Program-made: the position numbers and the translations under genes
Origin: Pieris napi
Taxonomy: Eukaryota; Arthropoda; Insecta; Lepidoptera; Pieridae
Direction: 5' to 3'
Assembly (NCBI RefSeq): GCF_905475465.1
Contig: NC_062245.1
Span: forward strand, 10,602,001 to 10,666,000
Length of the DNA stretch: 64,000 bases
Shown here: piece after piece, positions 1 to 12,690 of the stretch
Numbering within the stretch: position 1 is the first letter of the stretch
Layout of the letters: each line of letters begins with the position of its first letter
Notes under the pieces: generated by a model
Databases searched by the model: none
What the model saw: only the letters and a program-made list of their open reading frames with translations
Told to the model about the DNA's origin: nothing

Positions 1-298
1 AAATTCTTGGCTGTCATCTCTATAAAATATGATAGCGAAACAGCTATCTGTCTTTTTAAGAAAGCAGGTAGGTAATAATATCTACCCTTTGTAATAAAAA
101 ACTTTTTTGTATACCTATTGGTATCTATGACACAAAATTTATCATTATACATTGCCAATGTATGCAATGTTTGATTAAGAATATATCTTGTGTCATTTTC
201 TTCCTTAGGAAAGCTTGCAGTCGGTAGTTTCATACTTTGTTTAATATCCTAATCGCTTGATTACAGGACAACGTCTGTCGGGTCCGCTAGTTTTTTAT
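1..298. repeat. Edge of a dispersed repeat
   Basis: No gene is visible here. The end of the stretch (about 262-292), reading caacgtctgtcgggtccgct, resembles the outer end of the roughly 400-bp dispersed repeat found at 34,010-34,420 and, inverted, at 41,365-41,700. That repeat carries a similar caacgtttgccgggt string. The left part is probably a diverged or truncated copy, but only the terminal match is clear. Confidence 0.35.
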
Positions 299-299
299 A

Positions 300-442
300 T
301 AATTCAAAGTACCGTGGAGAATGGCAAGAAATTCTCACTTAGATCTCTCACACACGGGACAAACGGGCAGGAGGCTCACCTGATTGTAAGCGATACCACA
401 CTCAATGCCAGAGGGCTCGCGAGTGCGTTGCCGGCCTCTTAA
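300..442 (-). repeat. 3' fragment of a non-LTR retrotransposon
   Basis: Read on the minus strand this matches the terminal part of a dispersed family seen seven times in the window (12,965-13,200; 31,990-32,125; 33,350-33,640; 44,578-44,770; 47,785-47,910; 50,340-50,955). The shared core includes gagggctcgcgagtgcgttg. The longest copy encodes the C-terminus of a reverse transcriptase, so this short copy is the 3' end of a LINE. The open frame across it is a by-product. Confidence 0.6.
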
Positions 443-783
443 AATGCCATATTAAGGAATAATTAGGGATAAACAACTGTATACAACCGTTTAAAATGAA
501 CAATTAATCTTCAAGTCCATGATGCTTAGTCGAGGCTCAAGATAATTTAATGTATACAATAAAAAATATAGTACAACGTCATGTACATTATGTGCAATAG
601 TTTATGGTCTTTACTGATTGTGCAAAGTACATTACAAAAGTTACATAATCTCACGGGGGGTGGGGGACGCAGCAGTGGCGAGCTCGCGACAATCCGGCGC
701 CCATCTAATGATTCCTTAGCAAATTTGGTAATTCTAATGTCTCTATATAAAAAATACGCTACGTTGTTGCAAAAAAAAACGTA

Positions 784-1040
784 GCTTGGGACTCTCATCC
801 CTGTCGTAGGTTCGATACTCGGCTGTGCACCAATGGACTTACTTTCAATGTGCGCAATTAACATTCGCACATTGAAAGTAAGTCCATTGGTGCACAGCCT
901 TAGACCCAAAAAGTCGACAGCGGGTGTCAGGCGCAGGAGGCTAATCACCCTATTAGATTGACAAATGATCATGAAACAGGTACAGATATCTGAGGCTCAT
1001 ACCTAAAAAGGTTGTAGCGCCACTGATTTTTTGTAATTAT
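784..1040 (+). repeat. tRNA-derived SINE with a fold-back insertion
   Basis: This shares blocks with copies at 36,540-36,765 and 45,948-46,232. The shared blocks are gactctcatccctg, a box B-like ggttcgat near 810, the block attagattgacaaatgatca near 950, and the 3' end gttgtagcgccactgat near 1,012. Box B and the repeated order suggest a tRNA-type promoter. The middle is replaced by a perfect inverted repeat (821-854 against 866-899). Minus-strand open frames here are artefacts. Confidence 0.7.
821..899. repeat. Perfect 34-bp hairpin within the SINE
   Basis: Bases 821-854 and 866-899 are exact reverse complements separated by an 11-base loop (855-865). The left arm is normal SINE body sequence, while the right arm replaces what other copies carry at this position. 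This suggests template switching during reverse transcription or replication. Confidence 0.9.
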
Positions 1041-3846
1041 TATTAACATTAAATAGTTACCCGAAGACCTATTTCTTTTCCAGAACACTCGATCATCGAT
1101 GTCAAAACGTTGGTCTTTTGTGCACATGTCTTGTCGTCAACATAACAAGTTTCAAAAGAATATAGGTCACAGCAAGCCGGGATCGTTCCGCTGCAGGAAA
1201 TTAGTTGTGTTCATAGTTTATGAGAATTGCTCTAACGGCCAATAATATTTCACTGTTTATGCAAATTTTCTATTATGAACGTATACGATTTAGTTTCAGT
1301 AACATAAAAGATGGAGAGAAATACAATATATTATTTATTTTATTTATTAACATGTTGCATACAGAAATATAATACCTCTAATAATATATTTTAAGGTTAG
1401 TTATTGTTTTTACTGGTCTTTTTTTTGTATTTATATACAATTTACATAATTAAATGAAAAGGAGGGACTGGCGACCGTATCGCTTTCGAGCGATCTCTTC
1501 CAGGTTCTTACCATATAGTAATTTAGTTTTTTGGGTTAAAAAGTACAAAGATACATAATAAAAAATTCAATATCATTGTAGACATTTTATCTTTAAAGTA
1601 ATACCTATCAACAATATTTAGTTAAAATTTGTCGTACAATCGTGAGTACACAATTTGGAAATTAATTAAGATTAGATTTCTACTACAGCTTTATTTAAAA
1701 ATCATACAGATTTAAGTCATTTTACAAGGGCTAGAAAGATATTTTTTTTAATCGTTTCTATACTATATATATATTGGTTGATTAATAAAAAATATGAATT
1801 AATTAAAAATAATTGTTTAATTTACTTTATTTGGATCTTTATTGCGGCTGAATTGAGTTGCTTGTATTTAACATTCGAAAAATTCACGATTTCCCACTGC
1901 AACGTCTTGAACAAATGATTCAGGGACTTTATACTATGCCGGTTGGTTGTCATTTACTAAATTAGTTCGATTATTCATTGTGATCTCATTAAATGGCGCC
2001 AAACCAACAATAGATTTATTTTAAAACTTGACCAATGTGGCATATTAAATACACAAATTATAGATTGCGGATACTGTGTTTCGTTTAGGTAAGCTCATCT
2101 TTGATAAACGCAAATCTAAACAAGAGAAGGTCAATGTTCTAATAGGGTTCATTGCCCTCAATAATTTAGTAGTGTTACACGTTATGTATCAATACTCGCC
2201 AATACTGTAGAACAATGAGGAAGTCGAACTGCAAGTTGCAAATGCTATAAAATAAAATTAGATTAACACTACTGGGAAATGTATGAGGAAATGCTGTGTC
2301 GCTGTAACGCTCAAAAGCACGTACGATAAGATAGTCGTGGATTAAAATCATCGCAAATTGAGGTGTTTGCAAATATAATAAAATTAAATGGACAGGTAAT
2401 CAATTGCATGTATAACATTAGATATAGCTTTAGTTTTTTAATAAACTAAACGGTGTCAAAATATACGATATTTTTATTAAATTATATAATTTTTAATTTA
2501 CATCAAAAGTATTTAATATATAAATATCTGTACATTTAGTGTAGCTGTATAATTGTCACTAAATTTTTGTTTATTTACAATAAAACTCGGTAATAAATCT
2601 TAGTTTGCAATACTTATTGCATATAAGCTTTTCCAGGCAACCCAGGACCCAAAAACAACAGAGAGAAGTGAAAATAAAGGCGAAACAAAACCTAAATCAT
2701 CTTTGATTTGTTATTCAATATTATGTAATGAAACAAATAGAATTATTTAAGTAATTTCGACATAGACTCGTACTAAGACTCGACTACACTGGTTGGTTCT
2801 AAGAATGATTCCCGTACGTCAAAAATGGATTTGTCTCATGTTAAGCGCGTATAAATCTCACCCTAAGAATTTCTAGAGAAGAGATTATCTATACGACTAA
2901 CTTTATTTCAATTTAGTTCATTTCAACTTTTCAATGTTGTTGACCGGCATAAAACACGTTTTCATTTAAAATTAAACCTGTATACTTAACTGTCGATCAC
3001 ATCAATAAATTATTATTATAACCGCATTAACAAAGATATAAATAATAAAATCCTATAAAGATTTATTTCTTTCATATGTATTTAAACAATATATCGAAAA
3101 CCAAAGTGCTAAATTTTACGAAACTAATATGATGATAATTTGTCGAACTCATCCATAAAGTATCATATACATAATACATTATTACTTAAAACCTAAAAAT
3201 CAGAATAAACCTATGATGAAACCACATTTAAAAGAAATAAAAATATTAATAGTGTCAAACTTTTCATAGTTTTATGGATACACGTAGGATAGGATTTGTA
3301 AATCAATTTATAAGCCATAAAATATATACTTACACACACAATCCATTAACACACGAATCACACACTGAGTAACACAATATGTTCAGACAAAGCTCTATAG
3401 CGGACGCGTCCAACCACGCAGCGCGTCAAAACGATACTGCGGCTAAAATGTAAGCGAAAATTGACGTACAGTCACCAAGTTGAGCAATTGTCATTAAATC
3501 GCGAGATTTTTCTTTTAACAACATTTAACCAAGTTCAAACATTATTTTATTAACCTTATAATAAGTAGGTCAAAGATAAGTGTTATTTTTTCTATTTACA
3601 TTAATAACGTAGTCTAGACTACTTCTAGATAATTATTTCAAAGCCTAGACCCATATTAGTAAACCTAATTTAAAATTGTTGCTTTGTCCTTATCATGTTA
3701 TCCTGCAAATTAAACATAACAAAACTTTATCTTAATACTTACATTACCCCTTACAACAAACTAAATCGGCCTAAATGCCCTAAGACGAAAGTACTCGTCC
3801 CTTTCTGTCAAATTGTATTAACGCTTTGATGGAAAGAGCCAGATGA
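1041..3846. other. Intergenic AT-rich stretch, no gene seen
   Basis: No credible coding exon on either strand; open frames are short and low in complexity. The one recognisable piece is a minus-strand LINE tail near 1,430-1,515. The GC-richer patch at 3,390-3,480 shows no recognisable motif or frame. Confidence 0.6.
1430..1515 (-). repeat. LINE 3' tail fragment
   Basis: On the minus strand it contains cctggaagagatcgctcg followed by cgccagt. The same block occurs near the end of the LINE fragment at 29,640-29,710 and, degenerate, at 48,225-48,280. It is therefore the 3' untranslated end of one non-LTR family. Confidence 0.5.
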
Positions 3847-5838
3847 ATACTTAGAAACGCTGATTTACTTACCCATGGTGGTTTCACCATAACTACGGAT
3901 TGCGCAGGTTGTTATTGTGACAGACCTAATCATCAAGGTGCAATTGATATATTATATAATAATATTGTTATTTCTCTTAGTGAGGCAGCCGTGACTAGTC
4001 GGAAATACCCTAATAAAAATAAAATTAATGATAGAAATCAAAATATTATAGGTTGGAACAAACATGTGAAGCCGGCGCACGCGGAAGCGAGGCTGAGGTT
4101 TAGGATTTGGTTACTTCATGGGAAACCAGAATCAGGGTGGGTTTATAATGACATGTGTGAAAGCAGAAAAATATTTAAATCACGACTAAAATGGTGTCAA
4201 AACCATCAAGATTTAATAAAAATGGAAAAACTAGCCACTTGTCATGATAAAAAAGATTTCGTTTCGTTTTGGAAAGAAACAAAGAGGCTGACGCCGATGC
4301 CGGGACTCCCAGTCAGCGTCGGAGGGTTAAGTGACTCGAAAGAAATTGCTGATTTTTTCCGAGACAACTTCTATATATCAACCTCGCTGAGACCGTCGCG
4401 AAACGAACTCAGTGCTATACCCATTGGTGATAGGGTTAATACTCAATTTAGCGCCAAACATGTAAGAAGCGTTATAAGTTCTATGTCAAGAGGAAAGTCC
4501 CCTGGTCATGATGGGTTAAGCATCGAGCATATACAGTACGCTGGTTCTCATATATATAGGTTATTAGCCATGCTATACTCGTTGTGTATAAGTCATTCAT
4601 ATCTACCATATGATCTTATGCGAACATTAGTTATACCGGTTGTAAAAAACAAGACAGGAGATTGGGCGGATGGTTCAAACTACAGGCCTATATCGCTGGC
4701 GACTATTATGGCTAGGGTGTTGGACGGTTTGCTTAATACTCAGTTAAATAAATATATACATTTGCACGATAACCAGTTTGGGTTTCGACCCAAGCTGTCT
4801 ACAGATGGTGCTATACTGAGTCTTAAGCACACCGTTTCATACTATCTGCGTCGGAGGACGGCGGTGTATGCCTGTTTCCTTGATCTTTCCAAGGCATTTG
4901 ACTTGGTTTGCTACGATCTACTTTGGAAGAAGCTTGAGGATATAAGTGTTCCTCAAGAACTTCTTAACTTATTTAAGTTTTGGTATGGTAACCAAATCAA
5001 TAATGTTAAATGGATGGGTGCCTTGTCTAAGCCCTATACGATGCAGTGTGGCGTAAGACAAGGTGGACTGAGCTCTCCATCTCTCTTTAATTTATATATA
5101 AACGCTTTGATTGAGACGCTTAGCAGCGAGCGTGTCGGCTGTCACGTGGACGGTGTGTGCGTTAACAATATCAGCTACGCAGACGATATGGTGCTGCTGA
5201 GTGCGTCGGTCTGCGGGATTAGACGTCTCCTTAAGCTCTGTGAGGTATATGCGGCTAGTCATGGTTTGAAATATAATGTAAATAAAAGTGAAGTCATGGT
5301 CTTTGGGGCCGGTTGGAAGGGTGTGTCCAGTATACCCCCCATGTCGCTATATGGGGTCCCTTTAAAAATTGTAAAAACATTTAAATATCTTGGACACATA
5401 TTGACACCCGACCTCAGGGACGATGCTGATATAGATAGGGAACGGAGAGCGTTGTGTGTCAGGGCGAACATGATCGCCCGCAGGTTTGCACGATGCTCAA
5501 TTGATGTGAAAGTAACCTTGTTTAGAGCATTCTGCACATCATTCTATACGAGCGCCTTATGGTCGAAATATACTCGATTGTCATACAACGCTTTCCGTAT
5601 CCAATATAATAATGCGTTCAGGGTGCTGTTGCGGCTGCCTCGATTCTGCAGCGCATCGGGGATGTTTGCTGAGGCGCGGGTGGATTGTTTTTACGCCACC
5701 ATACGCAAGAGATGTGCATCCTTGGTGCGCAGGGTGAGAGCTAGCGGTAACGGTATCCTCCGCATTATCGCGGACCGAGTCGATTGCCCATACATGAATC
5801 ACTGTTCCTCTATTTCATGCGGAATTATTCCGGTATGA
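3847..5838 (+). mobile_element. 5'-truncated non-LTR retrotransposon with an open reverse transcriptase frame
   Basis: An uninterrupted frame runs from after a stop at 3,844-3,846 to the stop at 5,836-5,838, about 660 codons. An annotation starting at 3,991 uses GTG, but the frame is open upstream, so this is a truncated ORF without its natural start. Reverse transcriptase landmarks appear in order: SPGHDGLS, NYRPISLA, FGFRPKLST, FLDLSKAFD, GVRQGGLSSP and the catalytic YADDMVLL. After these comes the CR1/Jockey-like fold ending with LRLPRF. The apurinic endonuclease domain is missing, so the copy was 5'-truncated on insertion. The complete lack of stops or frameshifts implies a young insertion. 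The 3' end runs into an (aatta)n-like tail at about 5,925-5,950. The clade is not certain. It is a selfish element, not a host gene. Confidence 0.9.
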
Positions 5839-5955
5839 ATTAATGTAAACATACTAACACTTAGATTTAAGGTATTAAGCTGTAATTTTACTAACATTGA
5901 TATGGAACCTTGTTTTCTGAATTAAACAATTAAATTAAATTAAAAAATAACTGCC
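5839..5955 (+). repeat. 3' untranslated tail of the LINE
   Basis: A short non-coding stretch ends in aattaaattaaattaaaaa, a simple-sequence tail of the kind seen on CR1/RTE-like elements. The right boundary is judged only from the end of this tail. Confidence 0.5.
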
Positions 5956-8720
5956 AAAGCAAGACTGATAATAATAAAGCTTTATTCATGACAGAAATAT
6001 ACGTGTGAAAATTATTCCGTGGTACATGTTTATACACTTACACATACTTTTCTATGTACCTACATACACAGATGCAAATTAAGAAACTGCCTAGCCACAA
6101 ACAACTTTGAAATTAATCCAACACTGCATCCGCATTTTTCATGATAGATTTTTCAAAGGTCGAGTTTGATATGGAACCTCTCCAATGCTTTGATATAAAG
6201 CAATCTTCATATTGGATAGCTTTATTAATTCTCAGCTTCAGTCTTCGATATTGCGTCTCTCGAACATTGTTCATTTCAGCAGTATTATTTATTAGTAGAA
6301 AATTTTGGAAATATAAACTATATTTTCAAATTACATACTTATTTTGTATGGTTATCACCACTAGGTAGTGTGTGATTTATATTATGATTTTATATCTAGA
6401 CATAAATATAACTAGGCCGCAAAAATCCTGTCAGAAATAGAAGAAATTCACGCTCTTTTCAAACTTTTTTTGATATCCTTGATTAAGCTGTGAACTTTTT
6501 AGTACTTGTAACAAAACATTACTATTTTTAAATAATTTAGACGCCTAATCATAGGTGCGACTAGGTTATATTTCGGTTGACCTGTATCGCACTAAAAAGT
6601 TATTAATATAATTAATTACCGGCTAGTTCGCGTATTGAATATTATACCATTGGACCTTCGCCTGTCCTTAATGATGTCTACACATGAACGTCATCGCCAT
6701 GTATCTTCCAGATGTATAATGATGTATTAGAACTAAAATTGCGTACTATAATAAGCGCTAAAGTGTGTTTGTGTGTCAGTCTGTGTCCGGTTCTGATGCT
6801 ACGAAGTTCCCAGGAACCTATCATTGACACCTCTTAGATAATTGCATACTTGAGTATATGTTATACGAGTAGAGCAATGTTTATACATTGTAGGAACACA
6901 ACGGAGGACTAACCAATTGTAACTTCTACGAGTCGTTAATTCTTTTGCAGGAATTTATCAGCTCTAGGTTTAAAGATTTAGTAACTTAATTTTTTACTTA
7001 ATCACTTACAATAAAGTAAAATTATGCTAGAAAATGAAAGATCATTATTATTTACAGCAATATCAATAAGTCATGTTTATTTCTAGTGTTAGACATAGTC
7101 TTCTTAACCCTAATGTGTTTCTAAGAGGTCAATTAACGTGCTCTTACGATGAAGGAAACATCGTCTTCAAACCTGTCTTAGGGTTAGATTCATTAATTTA
7201 TTTCGTATTCCTACAGCTAACATCTATATATATTTAAAAAATTTTATGTTGGTTCATGAAGGCTTCAAAAACTCAAAAAGTTCTGCACCTATCAAGCATA
7301 AATTTTAGCATGATATATCATCCGCATCAAGGATTGTTTTTTTTTTCCACAAGTATTGCATAAACTTATATGGAATATTCTTTGTTTTGTTTCTCATTTC
7401 TCAATCATTCAATCACAATGAGCCACTGCGAAGCGTGGCTGGTTACAGCTAGTATATTATAAACAACAAAAACAATTATACTAAACCTTTAGCCAAGGAT
7501 GGAATACATATATAAAGACTGAAATATTTACGACAGGAAAATTATTAAATACGTAATACCTAATTCGGCTGTGCTGTATGATGGTGTGAAAATGGCATAC
7601 ACACCCTATGTGGGGTGTGCTCAGAGACTAGATTTAAGGCGAACTATTACTCAATGACAGACGGGAGTCAGACAGCGCTACACCTAAGATTCTGTGTCAC
7701 CCTTAGCTCTAAGTTAAAGTATTGGATTTGACATAGTTCGCACTTAGACTTGGCTCTAAATCTAGACCCAAGAACTGTCTAAAGGACAAACTGATACTTA
7801 TTGAAGCTAATGATAAAAGTAATAAACGCAGCAACTATCTCTGGGACATATAATACAAGTTTTTTCTTGTAATCTTGTACTTTACAATTACACACGTAAC
7901 TCGGCCAGTAATGTCAAAGACACGTAATTGTATGAACGAGGTAATCTTACGCCATACTAACCTTATAGCTTAAATTAGGCTATGAAATACCGCAGTGAAA
8001 ATAATTAAAACGTAAGTTATAAAGAACTTTTGGTTCATTTTGTACAGTGCTCGGAAATATATTTTATGAAAGACAATTTTTCAGTAAATCTTATCTAAAT
8101 ACATATAAACAAAATAAAAATGTGTTTACTCATTATAACAACGCAATGTGTAAGATTTGGAAAGCCTTTTAGGTAAAAATACCTCTGTCAGTTCCCAGCT
8201 CTTCAATAGCTAACTTAAATAGTTAATTCCATAACAAGGTACATAATTCTTATTTTTTTCAATTACAATTTTGACTTTTAACACAAGTGTACTCACTCAC
8301 AAGTATGTAATAAAAAATTCCTTCAAATTTTCTATTGAGGTATGGGTCATCAAACAAAAAAAAGCCACGCTCTCTTGTGAAATTAAAACAGAATGAGAAT
8401 ACGATATCTATGCCACTATTTGCGGCTTATTTCCACTTTTCCATCGTTTTAGTTGCAAAACCAACTCCCGACGGTCCAGTTACACAGTTGCCCTGCATTG
8501 ATTCAGTAACAAATGACTATCGGTTACAGTCGGCTGACCCACATGTGGTCTGTCATTGCCTGATAGACCTCAGCATTGTTACGATTTCGACATCCCTTTT
8601 GAATTGCGCGTCGGATTTTAGCTACTTAGATGAAAGGGTAGGAACGCTTTTGTTGTTATGAATTACTAAGCTAATTAAGGCCTTGACCCATGTAGAAGTC
8701 CTTTTAGTTTTGTACGCCTT
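5956..8720. other. Intergenic, no gene seen
   Basis: AT-rich. The open frames at 6,141 and 8,335 have no recognisable domain and unremarkable composition. The string ctgcgaagcgtggctggtta near 7,428 resembles the end of a dispersed repeat. Near 7,585-7,610 there is a short palindrome (cacaccc...gggtgtg). The segment 7,620-7,780 has weak inverted similarity between agactagattt and aaatctagac. Confidence 0.5.
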
Positions 8721-8726
8721 TATACG

Positions 8727-9066
8727 GGTTGCAGACCAAGAGCTAAGCTAAGTTAGTTTAGCTTAGCTCGCATAGCTGACGCAGTTTTCCATACTTGTGT
8801 GCAGACCGCAAACTATGCGAACTAAGCTATGTGAGCTAACTAAAATATGCGAAGCTAATTTAGTTGTGTATGCCGATGCGCAGCTACACGAGCTAAGCTA
8901 AGCCCCTCCCGCTACCCCGCACACCATTTGCACATCCTTCGCCACACTGACTGAGCTTTGGCTTAGCTGTTGGTGTGCACGCTATTTATTTCTAGCTTAG
9001 CTTAGCCTAGCTTGCTTGGCATAGCTTAGTTTAGCCTTGGCATAGCTTAGTTTTCGGTCTGCAACC
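8727..9066. mobile_element. MITE-like element built of AGCTAAGC motifs
   Basis: The ends are perfect 11-bp inverted repeats, GGTTGCAGACC at 8,727-8,737 and its complement at 9,056-9,066. They flank a 340-bp body dense in agctaagct and its complement, in both orientations. An inner hairpin (gagctaagctaa) sits at about 8,739-8,769. Flanks read ctttatac on the left and ctttatgg on the right, a possible diverged 8-bp target duplication. There is no coding capacity. Confidence 0.65.
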
Positions 9067-9547
9067 GGCTTTATGGGCGTAAAAAGTTTCGCGAGAAAAA
9101 TAGTGACCGGACTCTCTACCGGACCGCTCTAGCTAAATTGTTTTGCGGAAGTAATATTTTTCAATAACCTGCCGATTTCTTAAAACTATTGTTTCTAGAT
9201 CGCATCTTTTATTGTGATATTTTAAATATGTGTTTATTTTTAAAGGTAGTTAAACGTCATAGATAGTTTGATTTTATTAGACTAAAACTATGATCTCAAT
9301 TTCACATGATATTTTAGTCTGATTAATACGCAATTTTTCACAAATCCGCCAACGTAATTCTCTTTAATATCGCCTAAACACGCAACAATAATTTACCGTT
9401 ACTTCACTAAAGATAAGAAATATGTCGATATATCGTGTGATTGTCAATAAAATTTTTCCCACAATAGTTTTATAAATTGCGTATAATATCGTTGTAACAT
9501 CACAAAAAAGCTAGACTATTACCGATAAACGCCTTACTAAATACATT

Positions 9548-9873
9548 AAATCCCCTATAACATGGTACTCTTGTAACGCGTTTTCATATTACGCGATTTC
9601 TCCCTCGTATAACATGGATATCCCCCAGATAACGCGGGAATTTCACTCGTTAAATTTCTGTACTGTGGACATGCATAATTGTTTGTATGCATTTATTATA
9701 CATAACATAGTTTTTCCTTAATATTTTAAATCCCCTTTAACGACAAAAGGTAAACGTGAATCATTTGTACATAACGCGTTATTTGGAGACATACAAGCGA
9801 GTTATGCGATAAAACTCCTACAACGCGTTTCGTATAACGCGAAAGCAATCTATCGTGTTATAGGAGGGATAAA
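9548..9873. repeat. AACGCG-rich dispersed repeat, possible MITE
   Basis: The segment holds many copies of taacgcg, tataacatgg and relatives in both orientations. Its ends are loosely inverted (aaatcccctataacat against gtgttataggagggat). It has no frame and looks like an old non-autonomous element. Confidence 0.4.
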
Positions 9874-10289
9874 TGTACTGTAAACAGTATTTAAAAATAT
9901 TATTCACTGATAAATCGAATTCAGCTTAAATAAATGTAGAGTTCAAGAAACAAGATGGCGGATGTGACCTTGATTATTTTAAAATTGACGTGATTTAAAG
10001 TGTAATGGATATCCGAGACAATTATTTTATTTATGAGCGAGAATGTGGCCAGTTAAAAAAATGTGGTTCTTAATTTAGGTCCGCGATAATATATCAGTAA
10101 GAAAAATATATTAAAACATCCTTCACTTTCATTATGTATAACTTATGATAAATAATGTTATATGTCGACCGATATCTAAGAAAGCTATAACCTATATAAT
10201 AATATCATTAATCTGAAGAGTTTGTTTGAAAGCGTCCATCTTCTCATCAGGAATTACTGGTTTAAATTATTTTGTGTTGATTAGTAGGT

Positions 10290-10410
10290 AATAAGGATGC
10301 GACTCTCATCCCTGATCCCTGAATCTCAGATGTGCACCAATGGTCATTTCTGTGTATGTGCGCATTTACCACTCGGTCGTACGGTGTGAGGAAACCGCCA
10401 TTAAAAATGG
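10290..10410 (+). repeat. Partial SINE of the gactctcatccctg family
   Basis: It carries the same tRNA-side start (gcgactctcatccctg), the gtgcaccaatgg block and the gtacggtg...gaggaaaccg block as the longer copies. The 3' half is missing. The minus-strand open frame across it is an artefact. Confidence 0.6.
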
Positions 10411-10793
10411 CGTGAGGTATTTCAATGTAATAAAAAGCTCTTGAATCGTACAACCTAAGAACGTTTTTATCGATATTTCAGTACGTAACAATGTTATACA
10501 ACCCTATCTATCAACATATGACAAAAAGTTACTATGAGATTATATAATTAATCGCTTCCTTTGTCGCATAGCTTTACGTTTGTTGATTTACGTTAGAGGT
10601 ACGTTTTTATAATCACACGGAATTCCTACATCTCAAGCAACACAGTAACATCTCCGGAGACTTTTTTTTCATCCCATTCATTAAATGTTTTTAAGTTTGG
10701 TAGCAATTTCTAAGTTTAGTATAAATTTAAATTTGGAATAAAAATGCGTTAAATAGCCAGAAATAAAAGAAATAAGGATTCATTTGCTAAGTT

Positions 10794-10985
10794 ATGATCC
10801 CTTGTACATTCGCAATAACGACCTCCGTCGGGACCTTAATTGACGTCGCCCCAATAATCAAAAATATTGCTGAAGCCCACGAACATAGGCTCCACCGTCA
10901 CGTGAATGTCAAGGCTATTCAACTTCTTGACTACATGGATCGTAAAGGAAAAATGCACGTTAGTCTTAAGAGCCAAACAGTGGTA
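10794..10985 (+). other. Exon-like open frame ending at a consensus splice donor, unidentified
   Basis: The frame from the ATG at 10,794 reads through about 62 mixed-composition codons, including IIKNIAEAHEHRLHRH and QLLDYMDRKGKMHV, then meets gtggtaagtg. This is richer and less repetitive than the noise frames nearby. A related block with the same donor-like gtggtaagtg recurs at 15,775-15,925. I could not identify a family; a faint likeness to PLP-dependent decarboxylases is too weak to assert. It may be a lone exon of a gene not otherwise visible, a pseudo-exon, or part of a transposon. Confidence 0.25.
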
Positions 10986-11165
10986 AGTGAAAAAATAATA
11001 TACAAGAACAGAGTCTTCCCTTTAATAGGAAGTAGTGTTATTGGACACTTTCTTATGTTAAATATCCTTATTAGTAAAACAGGTTAGACTTAAGTTACTT
11101 ATTAGTCTTAAGTTAGGCTAGATCGTTAATACAGGATGTCTCAGTAAAGACACATGTATTAAAAA
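10941..11165 (+). repeat. Segment duplicated at 15,775-15,925
   Basis: Both copies contain ttagtcttaag, gtggtaagtgaaaaaataa, agtagtgttattggacactt and tcttatgtta in the same order. The shared part starts inside the exon-like frame and continues past its donor-like site. Confidence 0.6.
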
Positions 11166-11169
11166 AATT

Positions 11170-12690
11170 GGCTAAGTACCATAGAGTTCCAAAATGAATG
11201 GGAACTATCCATTATATTCTAGAAGATATGAGGCAGGCCTAGATCCAGCCCCAGTGGTTTTGCTCCTAATGAATTCTAATTCTAAACTAATCTTTATTAT
11301 GTTAAAGCCTTGGAGAGGCTAATCCGTCTCGTCGCCAGACCAACCTTCAGCATTGAATAACGCATTGCAGCGTAATCATTTTATATAGGAGATAAACGGG
11401 GGCGCATAGATATGTAAAACCTTTCTAGAAGGCGTTCAGAGTGTGCTAAGCATTTAAATAAAAGTAGCCAAGAGAATTATTTAAATAGTGAAGCGTTTAA
11501 GAATTCATTTTCAGAATTTCAATTACACTGAATTAGGTGAGCCTCCAGTTTGTTTTTTTCTCACGTTCTATAAAAAAAAACATTTATTTCGCCATGAGGA
11601 ATTAAAAAAAAAAATAAGTAAAAATTCAAGATCACGATGAAGCCAATTGTAGGCCCACTCATTTTTTTAGGATTTTTAGTGCACCTTAATTTAGAAAATG
11701 AGAACACGTGAGAAAATCGCGATTAAATCTCAAAATTCCTCTTAAAATAGTAAATATTCATGGACCATATAGGCGGATTCATAATTCGACCGGGTCCTCG
11801 CTATATAACAATAACAATTTATTTATTGAAGCAGACAATCATAAGTCAATATGGTTATTGTGTTACAATATTGTCCTAAATGTTATATTAGTAGGTTAGC
11901 TTTAAACTATATTCAAACATAAAATTAAAGTACTTGACTTTGTTTAGCAGTAACAATTTAGTTTTTTCTTTGAAATATTAATTGTCGTTTTTTTAATGTT
12001 AAATTAATGCACTTACTTAAGTTTTATGTTTCATATCTATTTGTTTTGACTTTGTATATTTTCTAAGTTGTTTTATAATATGTATGTTAGCTATAAGATT
12101 ACTAATAAAACAATTTGTTCTCCGATCAAGAATAGAGTCACGGCCCTGAAACTTATCCACGAGAAACTAACACAGCATTTTGTTGCCATCAGATAAAATC
12201 ATATGGAAAGCAACGCATACAGAATTCTGACCCAAAATAGCTGAATAAAGAATTTAGATGACACACTTGATTACTCTCACGTTCGTTTCGGTTCGGTTAA
12301 AAACTTAAATAGACACATTGTTAGGTGAAAGTTTGGAGAACATTTATAGGATATTATTGTTAGTATAAGATAACATCCTGTTTTGTAGTTGAAATAAATC
12401 ACCGGTTAATGCAATTATTTCAGATATAAGACGGTAAAGGAAGTAAAGTATGGGTCCTCCCAGCAAAGGGGTGAATAGGACCTTATGGCAAGTGGACTTG
12501 ATGTAAGGCGTTACTATGGTTACGTACATTTGTGCGTACGTTTGCATACGTTACGTTATGTGTTTATGCACATAGCCTAGTAACAAACACGGTAATAATT
12601 TTAGTTTTTATGCAACTTAATTCTCTACTTACTTCTTTACTTTCACTGTTAATTTCTTACTATTATTGTAACATTATTTTACTTTTTTTT
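11170..12690. other. Intergenic, no gene seen
   Basis: AT-rich with short frames only. Homopolymer runs occur at 11,570-11,610. Nothing here could be tied to a protein or a repeat family with confidence. Confidence 0.5.

Noticed and set aside
547..972. 141-codon minus-strand frame
   Set aside because: It covers a SINE and its fold-back; its text arises from the repeat.
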